This document shows positions 45,462 through 55,100 of a stretch of 64,000 bases of DNA, piece by piece. Source of the DNA: Rhodothermales bacterium (GTDB lineage: Bacteria; Bacteroidota; Rhodothermia; Rhodothermales; UBA10348). The DNA lies in assembly GCA_017643395.1 (NCBI GenBank), contig JAEPNP010000001.1:1927806-1991805 (forward strand). Direction: 5' to 3'. A model generated the notes under the pieces. That model worked only from the letters and a program-made list of their open reading frames with translations. It had not been told where the DNA came from and did no database searches. The position numbers and the translations under genes are program-made. The first letter of the stretch is position 1. Each line of letters starts with the position of its first letter.

Positions 45462-46466
45462 ATGGGTCCCTTGCAAAACATGATGGCCATTCTCGCACTC
45501 TGGCTGATGTCGGTCGGAGTCGGAACGTGGCTCACCTTCTTCAAGCAGCCGGGCGAGATCGAGGATCTCCGCCTGACCGAACAGAACGCCCGCATCAAGC
45601 AGAGCGAAGTGGCCGCGCTGCTTTCCGAGGAATCGATGATGCAGGGCAAAGCCGCAGCCATTCAGGCCCAGTGGGATTCACGCTACAAGACGATCCCCAA
45701 GCAGCTCGCCACGCACGAAGTAGTCGCCTATCTCAACAGTCTCACCCAGTCAGGCTTCCAGAGCTTCGATCTGCGCTACGACCAGATGGAAGGCGGTCGC
45801 GATTTCAATACGCACAAGTTCAAGATCTCCGGCAAGGCCTCGTACCGGGCGCTGTATGACTTTGTCTGGGCCATCGAGAACTACCGCAGCTTCTACAAGC
45901 TGATGGATTTCGATCTGACGCACATCGACCTCGTCACCACCGACAAGACGACCGGCAACGACCGAATGGACGTGTACGTGCAATTCGAGTTCGACCTGCA
46001 CGCGTACTTCGGTGGCAAGGCCGGCCTCTCCGCCGACGACCAGCTACCCGGCGCAGTAACCGGCGTGACACCGCAGACCGAACTCCCGCCCGTGCCGGCA
46101 TCGATCCTGCCCTCGCGAAAGCCGGCCAAGGATCCCTTCTATCCGCTCATCATGTCGCAGATTCCGCCGAATACCTATGGGTTGCTGAACCTCGACGTGG
46201 CGGTGCTTGAATCGATTGTTGACGGCAAGGCCGTATTCAGGACGTCCGTCAAGCAGCCCGACGGGACCAGTAGCACTGAACTGGTCGACGTGGGGGTCGG
46301 CGACGACGTGTATCTCGGCCGAATCATCATGGTCGATCCCATCCAGAACACTGTAGTGGCCCGTCTCAACATGGGCGGCATCATGGACGAGCGAGTGTTC
46401 ACTCTGGATGTCGACGCCAACTTCCGCCAGGCATTGGGTCCCGCCCAGCTGGCACCCTCCAACTGA
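45462..46466 (+). CDS. PilO-PilP-like fusion of the pilus alignment complex
   Basis: 334 residues; GGAG ribosome binding site upstream. One N-terminal TM (MMAILALWLMSVGVGTWL), a coiled-coil segment, then a PilO-like domain (ATHEVVAYLNSLTQSGFQSFD, FKISGKASYRALYDFVWAIE). After a Pro-rich linker (PVPASILPSRKPAKDPFYP) the last ~110 residues look like PilP, the lipoprotein that docks on the secretin (VDVGVGDDVYLGRIIMVDP, VVARLNMGGIMDE). Periplasmic link between the inner-membrane PilMN protein and the secretin. Fusion inferred from order and motifs. Confidence 0.68.
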   Translation: MGPLQNMMAILALWLMSVGVGTWLTFFKQPGEIEDLRLTEQNARIKQSEVAALLSEESMMQGKAAAIQAQWDSRYKTIPKQLATHEVVAYLNSLTQSGFQSFDLRYDQMEGGRDFNTHKFKISGKASYRALYDFVWAIENYRSFYKLMDFDLTHIDLVTTDKTTGNDRMDVYVQFEFDLHAYFGGKAGLSADDQLPGAVTGVTPQTELPPVPASILPSRKPAKDPFYPLIMSQIPPNTYGLLNLDVAVLESIVDGKAVFRTSVKQPDGTSSTELVDVGVGDDVYLGRIIMVDPIQNTVVARLNMGGIMDERVFTLDVDANFRQALGPAQLAPSN

Positions 46467-46477
46467 GGTATGCTGCA

Positions 46478-47836
46478 ATGAACCGTACCCGCATTCTTAC
46501 GCTCTTTCTGGTCGCCCTCGTGGGCGCTGGCTCGGTGCAGGCCCAGCGTGTGCCGCAGCGCGCCCTGAGGACCTACATCCCGCCGGATCAGCTGGTGAGC
46601 TTTCTGCCCTCCACGCCGATGAACACGTTTCTCGAGCTGGTCAATCCCATCTTCACCCGGATTACCGGCAAGGAGGTAATCGACCCGGATGGACTGAGCG
46701 ACGCCATCGGTATCTCGATCTCGAGCATGCATTTCCTGGACGCGACGGAAATGGTTCTGGCGTACAACGGGTTCTACCTGCGCGAAACCGAGCAGTACTT
46801 CATGGTGGAGCCAGATCCGTCCACACTGCCTGATCCTGCGGCGGACCTCGCCGCGCAGCTCAATCTGGACCCGACGACCGGGCTACCTGCTGCAGCCGGC
46901 CCGGCCAGCCTGGCCACCAAGCAGGTGCGCATCAGCGCGGTGCTCTTCGAACTCAACCACACGAAGGCCAGAGACTCCGGCATCAACTGGAGCGTGATCT
47001 TCGGTGAGGCCAGCGCAGCAGCCGCCGCGGGTGGTGGTGGAGGCAGCCAGGGTGGCGGTGGCGCCAGCCAGGGCCTTTCGTTCCAGTTGAAAACGGACGA
47101 GCTCTTCGAGCCCCTGAAGAACGTGCTCGTCGCGCCGACATCCGTGGATGTCAAGGACCTTAAGAGACTCATTCAGCTGGCCGAGGCCTCCGGCGTCGGC
47201 GAGACCGTCGCCAGTCCCGAGGTGACCGTGCAGTCCGGTCAGAAGGGCAACATCCAGATCGGCCAGGACGTGCCGATTCAGAAGCTCGACTTCTCGGGCA
47301 ACACCGTGATCGAGCTTCTCCAGACCGGTATCATTATCGACGTGACACCGACGATCATCACCGAAATGACGCCGGATTCCGTGGCCGTGGACATCGTACA
47401 CATGGATGTCAGCGTGGAGAAGTCGTCCAGCCGACCCTCTGCTGCCGGGCCCATCATCGACCGCAGCCAGGCCGGCACTCAGATCGTGTCGCTGGACGGC
47501 GAGCAGGTGCTGATTGGTGGCCTCTACAGCACCGATGAGACCATATCGCGCCGGGGCGTGCCGGTCCTCAAGGACCTGCCCGGCTGGTTCCTGGGTCTCA
47601 AATACCTCTTTTCCCGCTCGCAGACCACCGTCACGCAGAAGGAACTGTTGATGGTGCTGCAGGCAGACATTGTTCAGCCGCTGCTCAGCCGCGTCGGCCA
47701 GCCCTATCAGGACAATCTGCTGGAACGGCGGCGCCAGGACGTGCAGGATGCCCTGCGACGGTTCAACGAACAGATTCAGGAGCAGGCAGCCAAGCCCGAG
47801 AAGTACAAGCGGAGCGGCGCCACACAACAAAACTGA
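46478..47836 (+). CDS. PilQ/GspD-family secretin
   Basis: Outer-membrane channel subunit, 452 residues: signal peptide (LFLVALVGAGSVQAQ), one short N-domain (about 50-110) and a secretin core (about 145-410) with VRISAVLFELNHTKARDSGINW, VASPEVTVQSGQKGNIQIGQDVPI, LLQTGIIIDVTPTI, GTQIVSLDGEQVLIGGLY and the signature RRGVPVLKDLPGWFLGLKYLF. A Gly/Ala-rich loop (about 185-200) lies where the gate region is. Much shorter than PilQ because AMIN and extra N-domains are missing. Last gene of the operon, followed by a terminator. Confidence 0.9.
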   Translation: MNRTRILTLFLVALVGAGSVQAQRVPQRALRTYIPPDQLVSFLPSTPMNTFLELVNPIFTRITGKEVIDPDGLSDAIGISISSMHFLDATEMVLAYNGFYLRETEQYFMVEPDPSTLPDPAADLAAQLNLDPTTGLPAAAGPASLATKQVRISAVLFELNHTKARDSGINWSVIFGEASAAAAAGGGGGSQGGGGASQGLSFQLKTDELFEPLKNVLVAPTSVDVKDLKRLIQLAEASGVGETVASPEVTVQSGQKGNIQIGQDVPIQKLDFSGNTVIELLQTGIIIDVTPTIITEMTPDSVAVDIVHMDVSVEKSSSRPSAAGPIIDRSQAGTQIVSLDGEQVLIGGLYSTDETISRRGVPVLKDLPGWFLGLKYLFSRSQTTVTQKELLMVLQADIVQPLLSRVGQPYQDNLLERRRQDVQDALRRFNEQIQEQAAKPEKYKRSGATQQN

Positions 47837-47870
47837 CTATCGGGGTCCCCAGGGGCCGCGGTGTTCCGGC

Positions 47871-47908
47871 GGGCGGCGTTCACCTCTGGGTGGACGCCGC
47901 CCATTTTA
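47871..47908 (+). terminator. Terminator after the secretin gene
   Basis: GGGCGGCGT plus TCACC pairs with GGTGG plus ACGCCGCCC around a TCTG loop, then ATTTTATT. It sits between the secretin and the convergent minus-strand gene and could stop both. Confidence 0.85.
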
Positions 47909-47940
47909 TTGTCGATGGGCTCCAAGGGCCCGCGACAGAG

Positions 47941-48660
47941 TCACACGACCCGCCAGTCCCGGTAGAGCATGCGGTGGCGGAAGGGATGCACGGACTGGCG
48001 CTCCCGATAGTTGACCCATTCGCTGGTGGCCCAGCCTGCCGTCGCTTCAAACAGCATCTGTCGCATGGCCTCCAGCACCGCGCGCCGCTGCCCGATTCGG
48101 ACCTCTGCCCAGCCAATCGTAACCAGGGCGGGCAGGACCGCCAGATACAGGTACAGCCCACGCACGGAGGCCGTACTAAGCGCAATGCCTATCCAGGTAA
48201 CCGTAATGGCGATCGCGGCGGGAAGTGCGAACCGGCTTCGGGGCGGCAGCAGATGACCGCCCGTCGCCCGAAGCGAGCGCATCAGATAGGCCTGCCGTTT
48301 GTCGTCGGGCACCGCGGCCGCCTCGGAGCGTGTCAGTCCCTGGACGAGGCAACTCAGCTTCCATAGTTTGCTTCCCGCCTGTGCAGACGCCATGAGGGCG
48401 TTCCTGTTGGCGGCGAAGCGCACAAAGCGCTCTTCAAACTCCAGTTGACGATCGGTCTGGAATCCAGCCAGAAGTCGCCAGGCCGCCAGGGCCAGGTACG
48501 CCACCGTCGGCACCATGACGATCAGACGATGCGGCATCCCGTTCCGGTAGGCCAGCGGCACCATCAACACACCGGCGCACAGCGCGACGGCGTACAGGAT
48601 GGTCGCATTGCGCGTGGCGGAGCGCAGTCGCTGGAGTTGGATAATGATGCGCGCGGACAC
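47941..48660 (-). CDS. Membrane protein, unknown
   Basis: 239 residues from a GTG start (VSARIIIQLQRLRSATR). The open frame extends to 48939, but the upstream part overlaps the divergent lipoprotein gene and is unlike coding sequence. Two N-terminal hydrophobic helices (ILYAVALCAGVLMVPLAY, VMVPTVAYLALAAWRLL) and two later ones (ALPAAIAITVTWIGIAL, LYLYLAVLPALVTIGW) flank cytoplasmic helices rich in Arg and Glu. No family recognised. Head-to-head with a lipoprotein gene, starts overlapping or nearly so. Confidence 0.6.
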   Translation of the reverse strand: MSARIIIQLQRLRSATRNATILYAVALCAGVLMVPLAYRNGMPHRLIVMVPTVAYLALAAWRLLAGFQTDRQLEFEERFVRFAANRNALMASAQAGSKLWKLSCLVQGLTRSEAAAVPDDKRQAYLMRSLRATGGHLLPPRSRFALPAAIAITVTWIGIALSTASVRGLYLYLAVLPALVTIGWAEVRIGQRRAVLEAMRQMLFEATAGWATSEWVNYRERQSVHPFRHRMLYRDWRVV

Positions 48661-49845
48661 AGGGCTGCACGTCGGTTGCTTATGGTCGCCAGCTGCCTTT
48701 TGCTGGGCTGTTCTTCTGCGACCACCGTGCAGGACGCGGGAGAACCGACGGGTCTCTCCGCCAGTCTGATCCGCGCCCACGTCAGTCGACTGAACGCGGA
48801 AGATATGGCCGGGAGGCGCACCGCGACGCTGGGTTATGCTGCGGCCGCGGACTATGTGGCCGGTCGGTTGCGTGCGTCCGGTGTGCAGCCCGTTCATCCC
48901 GGCGAATACCGCCATCTGACCTACGACGCCGTGAATCACGCTTCCGGCGTTCTGCTACGTTCCCTGGGGCCGGACTCGACCGTATGGGATACGGACCGCG
49001 ACCTCCTGCCGGATCCCCGCACGGCATCGGTATCGATGCGCGCCGCCTCCGTGCGGAGGATTCCGGGATCGGGCCGCATATCGGCAGCGCTGCCGTCCCA
49101 GATTGCCATTGTGGACTCCGTGCTCAGTACCGGCCGCGCCATCGATCTCGCTGCCGCCGGTTTTGAGGCGGTACTGATTCAGCGGCATCCGACCAGCGGC
49201 CGCGCATCCATGCAGTTGCCCCTCGCGGCGATCCAGGTAGCTCCGGACAGGTTATCCCGCATTCTGGATCGCATCGGTCGCGTCCCGGAGGGCCTTGAGC
49301 GCCTGGAGATTCGTGTGGAAGCCGATCACGATTCCGGCGCAGGCTTCATCCACGTGGTCGGCATGCTGGCCGGGTGGCACCCCGCCTCGCGCGACCGCGC
49401 GGTGCTCGTGGCGGCGCAGCTGGATTCGGGTGGATTCCTGGCCGGTGTGGCCATGCCGGATCCCGGTCGTTCCGGGCTGGAGGCCGCCGCGTTGCTGGAG
49501 GTCGCTCGGGTCATGGCAGCCGAGAGGCAGCGCGGTGCGGGCAATGCACGCACGGTGGTCTTCGCCTGGTTTGCAGGAGGGGCGCAGGGCGATGCGGGGC
49601 TGCGCTCATTCCTTCGCCATCCGCCCTGGCCGCTGGATGCGGTTGACGCGGTCATCCTGGCAGGGGCCTTTGACGAGGTGGCGGGCCTTGAGGGCGTGCG
49701 TCGTCTGGTCGCCCCTGATATTGCGATGCGGCCTACTCCGGACGCCTGGGGGCGGGCAGGACTTGAACTGGCCGACAGGATTCAGAGGGAGGTCGAGGTG
49801 GCCGCACGGTCCAGTGAGGAAAAAACGCTGATCGCCCCCCGATAA
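48637..49845 (+). CDS. Lipoprotein with degenerate M28-peptidase domain
   Basis: About 402 residues. The lipobox LLLGC is clear. Starting from TTG 48637 gives the needed basic n-region (ARGHRAARRLL); ATG 48682 would leave only five residues before it, so the upstream start is preferred but unsure. The C-terminal half follows the M28 fold in outline (AVLVAAQLDSGG, GRSGLEAAALLEVARVM, RTVVFAWFAGGAQGDAGLRSFL), yet the zinc His is Gln, the GAND Asp is gone and the catalytic Glu pair is absent. Likely a non-catalytic peptidase homologue anchored in the envelope. Confidence 0.65.
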   Translation: MDNDARGHRAARRLLMVASCLLLGCSSATTVQDAGEPTGLSASLIRAHVSRLNAEDMAGRRTATLGYAAAADYVAGRLRASGVQPVHPGEYRHLTYDAVNHASGVLLRSLGPDSTVWDTDRDLLPDPRTASVSMRAASVRRIPGSGRISAALPSQIAIVDSVLSTGRAIDLAAAGFEAVLIQRHPTSGRASMQLPLAAIQVAPDRLSRILDRIGRVPEGLERLEIRVEADHDSGAGFIHVVGMLAGWHPASRDRAVLVAAQLDSGGFLAGVAMPDPGRSGLEAAALLEVARVMAAERQRGAGNARTVVFAWFAGGAQGDAGLRSFLRHPPWPLDAVDAVILAGAFDEVAGLEGVRRLVAPDIAMRPTPDAWGRAGLELADRIQREVEVAARSSEEKTLIAPR

Positions 49846-49882
49846 CGTAGCGGCACCTGGTCCCGAGACGCCTGCACTGAGC

Positions 49883-50515
49883 TCAGAAGGAAACCCCCGA
49901 TACCAGCGTCACGCCCGCGGTGCGCAGATCCTCGGATCCGGGCACGGTTTCTTCTAGCCCGGCAGACGATGTGGCCCGCCAGAGTCGCAAGCCCAGCAGA
50001 ACCCGCTCGCCACGGACCGGAAACATCACGTCGAACATGGCGGTCCAGCCCTTGTAATTCGGTGGCGCATCGACGCCCTGGCCAATCTCCGGCCCGGTCT
50101 CGGCTGAGAAGGTGTTCCGTGTGTCCACCTTGATTGCAATGGCCGGACCGGCGCCAACCTCAATCCGGGTCGCACGCAGGATATCCAGGCCGCCGACCAC
50201 CATGAAGGGGACCTCGAGGTAGGTCAGATCGAAGGTCGCATCGACCGGAATGGGCTGCCTGTCGTTTCCCGGGATCGTGCCGCTGAATCGTCCGCCCTGG
50301 ATCGTGTAGCGCAATTCTCCGCGCAGGCCGAGGTTGGGAGTCAGCTCATACTGGATGCCGCCGCCACCCGCAAGTCTGAACACCGGCTCGACATCGAGTT
50401 CGGGCTCACCCACCATCGTATATCCAGACATGCCGATGAGCATGCGGGCGGTCGTCTGCGCATGGGCTATGGCCAGGGGCAGACAGAACAGGGCCATCAC
50501 GAGGAATCGTTTCAT
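49883..50515 (-). CDS. Outer-membrane beta-barrel protein
   Basis: 210 residues, signal peptide (FLVMALFCLPLAIAHAQ). Alternating strands (YELTPNLGLRGELRYTIQGG, FDLTYLEVPFMVVGG, IEVGAGPAIAIKVDTR) and a terminal SGVSF match the small PorT/OmpW-like outer-membrane barrels of this lineage. Function unknown. Faces the lipoprotein gene tail-to-tail. Confidence 0.8.
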   Translation of the reverse strand: MKRFLVMALFCLPLAIAHAQTTARMLIGMSGYTMVGEPELDVEPVFRLAGGGGIQYELTPNLGLRGELRYTIQGGRFSGTIPGNDRQPIPVDATFDLTYLEVPFMVVGGLDILRATRIEVGAGPAIAIKVDTRNTFSAETGPEIGQGVDAPPNYKGWTAMFDVMFPVRGERVLLGLRLWRATSSAGLEETVPGSEDLRTAGVTLVSGVSF

Positions 50516-50571
50516 GCCTCAGAATAGGCAGCGCTTCAATTCCTGGAGAACACCACCTGCCGAGCCGGTGC

Positions 50572-51417
50572 ATGCGGTCCGCGAACATGTGCATTTTGCC
50601 CCTGCGCCGTAGAATCGCATCTGTGCAAACCGTCGAACCCAAAGCGAGGCCGCTGAAGGCCAGTATCTGGACGAGGCTCCACTACCTGTGGTCTTCGTTC
50701 TGGGCCGTCCTGGCGACCGTTCTGTGCGCCACCGGCTACCTGATCAGCCAACTCCTGCGACCGACCACCAACGTCTTCAGCTGGTGGGCAAGCACCTGGG
50801 GCCGACTGATGTTCTTCTTCTCGGGCGTGCGCCTGGTGCTGGAGGACCGCAACGGATCCCTGGGACAGGGTCCCTGCGTGATTATGGCCAATCACCAGAA
50901 CGGCCTGGACATTCCGGCTGTGGCGGCGGCGCTTCCGGTTGCCTTCGGCTTCGTGGCCAAGGCAGAGCTTGAGAGAATGCCATTTCTGGGACATGCGCTG
51001 AAGCATTCTCCAAGCGTCTTTGTGGACCAGTCGGACCCGAGACGCAGCCTCGCCTCCATCAAGACCGCCGGCGAACACATCCGGGGAGGCAGCAGCGTGC
51101 TCATCTTTCCGGAGGGACAGCGCTCGTACACCGGCCACCTGCATGCTTTCCGCAAGGGCGGATTTGTCCTGGCGGTCGAGGCCGGGGTGCCGATCGTTCC
51201 CGTTACGATTGTCGATGCGGCCTCCGTGTTCGACGAAAGCCGCTGGCTGAGCAGGCCCGGCACGGTTCGAATAGTGGCCCATCCCGCGATGTCTCTGGCA
51301 GATCGCACCCGTCGCGACATTCCGGAGCTCATGAGGCTCGCCAGAGAGTCCATCGCCCGTGATCTACCTCCGGAATGGAGGAACCCGCCCGAAGACAGCC
51401 CGGTACTCGGCGCCTGA
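50572..51417 (+). CDS. plsC: 1-acylglycerol-3-phosphate O-acyltransferase (PlsC family)
   Basis: Phospholipid acyltransferase, 281 residues from the first ATG; GTG 50623 (VQTVEPKARP) would give a more usual N-terminus. One hydrophobic helix (about 37-60) then the PlsC domain: NHQNGLDI (HX4D motif), FVAKAELERMPFLG, VFVDQSD, FPEGQRS (family norm is FPEGTRS) and GVPIVPVTI. It makes phosphatidic acid at the inner membrane. Followed 11 bases later by gatC. Confidence 0.9.
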   Translation: MRSANMCILPLRRRIASVQTVEPKARPLKASIWTRLHYLWSSFWAVLATVLCATGYLISQLLRPTTNVFSWWASTWGRLMFFFSGVRLVLEDRNGSLGQGPCVIMANHQNGLDIPAVAAALPVAFGFVAKAELERMPFLGHALKHSPSVFVDQSDPRRSLASIKTAGEHIRGGSSVLIFPEGQRSYTGHLHAFRKGGFVLAVEAGVPIVPVTIVDAASVFDESRWLSRPGTVRIVAHPAMSLADRTRRDIPELMRLARESIARDLPPEWRNPPEDSPVLGA

Positions 51418-51428
51418 ACCTCTTGAGC

Positions 51429-51713
51429 ATGTCAGTCAGCATCGAAGACGTACGGTATGTGGCCCGCCTGGCGAGGCTTTCGTTCTCCCCGGAGGAGGAG
51501 GAGGCCATGGCCCGGGACCTGTCGCGCGTGCTGGACTACATGCAGAAGCTCAATGAGCTCGACACGACGGACGTACCACCCATGGCCCACGTGCTGGATC
51601 GTGTGGATGTATTTCGTGCAGACAGGCAGGAAAGCCGGATTTCGCATCAGGACGCGCTCAAGAATGCGCCTGACCACGACGGCTCGCATTTCCGGGTGCC
51701 AAAGGTCATTTGA
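51429..51713 (+). CDS. gatC: Aspartyl/glutamyl-tRNA amidotransferase subunit C
   Basis: 94 residues, complete. VRYVARLARLSFSPEEEEAM, LDYMQKLNELDTTDVPPMAHV and a C-terminal DHDGSHFRVPKVI are the GatC signature. It stabilises GatA in the GatCAB complex that converts Glu-tRNA(Gln) or Asp-tRNA(Asn). The frame is open upstream to 51375, but homology starts at this ATG. gatA and gatB are not next to it. Confidence 0.95.
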   Translation: MSVSIEDVRYVARLARLSFSPEEEEAMARDLSRVLDYMQKLNELDTTDVPPMAHVLDRVDVFRADRQESRISHQDALKNAPDHDGSHFRVPKVI

Positions 51714-51738
51714 GCTCCAGAGAGGCGGCTCTGGTTGA

Positions 51739-51768
51739 TTGACAACGCCGGAAAGGGGCGGCTATATT
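51739..51768 (+). promoter_or_regulatory. Sigma-70-type promoter of the shell-protein genes
   Basis: TTGACA (51739-51744), 18 bases, TATATT (51763-51768), about 48 bases before the first shell-protein ATG. Near-consensus, so the shell genes are probably expressed strongly and apart from gatC. Confidence 0.7.
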
Positions 51769-51816
51769 CGTCCTCTGTAGCGGCGCTTTCCGCGACCTCC
51801 AACAAGCCTATCTACC

Positions 51817-52104
51817 ATGTCAGACGATTACGGTATTGCCCTCGGAATGATTGAGACCCGCGGACTCGTGGGTGCGGTCGAGGCCGCCGACGCCATGGTG
51901 AAAGCCGCCCGGGTGCAGCTGATCGGGAAGGAGACCATCGGCGGTGGTTATGTCACCGTGATGGTGCGGGGAGACGTGGGCGCAGTCAAGGCGGCGACCG
52001 ATGCCGGAGCCGCAGCGGCCGAACGTGTGGGCGAACTGGTCTCCGTGCATGTGATTCCGCGTCCGCACAGCGACGTGGAGCAGATTCTCCCGTCGGGCTC
52101 CTGA
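51817..52104 (+). CDS. Bacterial microcompartment shell protein (BMC-H)
   Basis: 95 residues, single complete BMC domain: [30 protein letters not shown], then [30 protein letters not shown] and [14 protein letters not shown]. Such proteins form hexameric tiles of microcompartment shells, like EutM, PduA or CcmK. It has its own strong promoter and is followed five bases later by a second BMC gene. No shell pentamer protein, encapsulated enzyme or signature aldehyde dehydrogenase lies nearby. Confidence 0.93.
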   Translation: MSDDYGIALGMIETRGLVGAVEAADAMVKAARVQLIGKETIGGGYVTVMVRGDVGAVKAATDAGAAAAERVGELVSVHVIPRPHSDVEQILPSGS

Positions 52105-55100
52105 TCCCGTGGCAGGGCAGGAGGCCCTGGGTCTGGTAGAGACCCGAGGATTGGTTGCCGCGCTGGAGGCGGCCGATGCCGCTGCGAAGGCAGCCCGCGT
52201 CAAACTTATCGGCGTTCGAAAGACGAATCCGGCCCTGATGACTGTGCAGGTCGTAGGCGAAACCGCTGCCGTGCGCTCCGCCGTCGATGCGGCTCGCGCC
52301 GCTGCCGAGCGGGTAGGCACCGTGGTCTCCGTGCACGTGATCCCTCGACCCTCCGCCGACGTGGCGCGCATGCAGGGCATGGATGTGACCGAGCAGGCCG
52401 CTCCGAAGGCGCCGAGGCGCCCATCGCCCCGCAGAACGCAGCCTGCCACGCTGGCGGCCCCGCCTCAGTCCACGTCTCCGGCCACACTTGAATCGATGAC
52501 GGTGCGCGAGTTGCGGGCGCTGGCCAGAAGCACCGAAGGACTGCCGATCAAGGGTCGGGAGATTGCTCGTGCCAGTAAAGCCGAACTGTTGAAGGCGTTC
52601 GGTCGTTAGGCCGGGGATGACAGCACAGGAGTCGGGCAACAAACTGGTGGCGCGTCTGAGGCGCTACCTGATGACCGCGCCAGCGGAGCGTGCAGACGAA
52701 GAAGGGCCCCAGGGATGGGTCGTCACTTTCTGCATCCTTGCCAGTCTGCTGCTGTGGTTCACGTTTTCGATGAGGGAGACGTATACCCGCACGCTGGAGG
52801 TCCCACTTCGCGTAGTGAATCTGGAAGAGGGGGCGGCCTTGGTGACCCGCCCTCCTGCGACTGCGCGGGTGCAGGTGGTGGGGGAAGGCATTCAGCTGCT
52901 GCGTCTGTACTACAACCCGACGGCGATTCCCGTCGACGCCTCGCAGGAGACGCTGGACATGGAAGTCGCTGCAGCCGAAGCCATTACCGGGGTGCGCGTC
53001 GAGACGATCATCCCGCGCGTAGTGAGCCTGCAACAGGACCGGCGCATCACCAAGCGGGTGCCGCTGCAGTCCCGCGTGTCCGTTGTGCCCCCGCCCGGGC
53101 ACCATGTCATCGGCACGCCCGAGATCCGGCCCGACTCAGTAACGATCGAAGGGGCTGAGTCCGTGATCGCCAATGTCACCAGCTGGCCCACCCGCCGACT
53201 GCAGGTACAGCCCGAGGCAGACACCGTGGCCGTGCAGGTTTCGTTGGCGGATACGCTGTCTCAGTTGGTCTCGGTCGATGTGCCCTCTACCCTGTTCACG
53301 GCGTCCGTGCGGGAGTTCACCGAAGGCGAGCGTGACGTGCGCATCGTGGTTATCGGCGCGCCTCCCGGTGAGGTGCAGTTTGATCCTCCGACCGTCAGGG
53401 TGATCTATCAGGTGGCGCTGGATCAGTATGATGCCGCACTGGAGGCGGAAGACTTCTATGCGGAGGTCAGTTACGCTGCGATGCGCGCCGACACCACCGG
53501 GAGCATTGTGCCGGGAATTCACCTGCCCGGGGGTATCGAGTTCAGGGAGTACCGGTTGGAGCCGCCCACACTCGGATACTTCCTTGAGGTGCTGTTCGAC
53601 TGACCGGCACCGCAGGCTTCAACCATGCTGTTTCTCGCGCTGGCAATCGCCAGCAGCCTGGCCATCGGCGCCATGTTCAAGTTTGCCGGCCAGGCCGGAC
53701 TGGACACGCTCACCCTGCTGGTGGTGAACTATGCGGTCGCGGCCGGAATGGGGCTGCTGCTCCTTGTCGCCGATGATGCGGCGTCCAGTGCAGACTATTT
53801 CCAGCCCGGGTTTCTGGGCCTGGTTGCAGTTACCGGCCTGGTACTGATCGGGTCGTTTTTCCTGTTTGCCGAAGCCACGCGGCGAGCAGGTATGTCGGTC
53901 AGCATGGCCGTGATGCGAGTGGGAGTCAGTATTCCGTTCCTCGTTTCATGGCTGGCCTGGCGCGAGGAGCCGTCTTCGGCGCAGTGGATCGGTTTCATGC
54001 TGGTCCTTTTCGCGCTGATCTTCATCACGCGCAAGCCCTCTGAGGAGGGAGGTACCGTGGAGGTAGCCTCTGCTGCGGGTCTACTGGTACTGCTATTTGT
54101 GGGGGGCGGCGCGGGAGACACGCTGGTCAAGGCGTTCGATGTCTGGTTTGCCGGCGAGCTGCCCGGTCACGCCTTCATGGGCGGTGCGTTTCTGGTTTCG
54201 TTCCTGGCTGGCGCGTCGCTAATGCTGGCCCGAAGGGACTGCGTGAAGGACTCGCGAGCCGCCAGGTGGGGGCTGGTGCTCGGGGTGGTCAACTATGCGT
54301 CCATTCTCTTCGTGCTGGAGGCAGTTGCCCGCATCCCGGCTACGGTGGTATTTCCCACCGTGTCGGTGTCGGTGGTGGTTGGCGGAGCCTTGATTGGGCT
54401 GTTGGTCTGGAAGGAACGGCTGAGTCCCGTCAACATGGCCGGAATAGCGTTGGCGGCCGCGGCCGTGGTGTTGCTTAATGGTTGATGGGTGGGGTGCGTG
54501 GGCGCTGTGGCGAATGGTGGCGCCGGCCGGGGGGGCTGGGCCGGGGCTGGGGTCTGGGCCGACCGGCGCGGGCTGGGCGCTGGGCCGACGGGCGTGGGCT
54601 GGGCGTGGGCCGAGGCTGGGGTCTGGGCCGACCGGCGCGGGCTGGGCGCTGGGCCGACCGACGCACCCTTGCGCCGCCCGCCGCAGGGGCATACAATACT
54701 TTCAGAATTTTTTGAAACCAGCCTACAAGGCGACCGTTGACCGATTCGAAGGCAAACAAGCGCTCTTCCCGACGAGCCGAAGTGCCTGCGTTCGTTGAAT
54801 TGCCCACCGGGATCTTTACCTCGGATGGAGTCTGGTTTCACACCTCACGCGCCGATCTGGAGGAGTTCGCGGCTCCGGTGCTTGAGCGGGTTCCTCTTGA
54901 GAAACTTCTGAAGGATTCGGCGGCGTGGCTGCGATCACCTGGCACGCTGGCGCTTTGGGTCCTGCTGATCGGCCTGCTGACACGTTCCTGGCAGGTGGCC
55001 GTGCTGGCAGCGTTCACCGCGTATGCAGGATGGTCGCTGCTTGCTCCGGGTCTGGTGCTGAGACCGCTCGTGCGACTCGCCTCAGTTCTCGGCTTTCCGC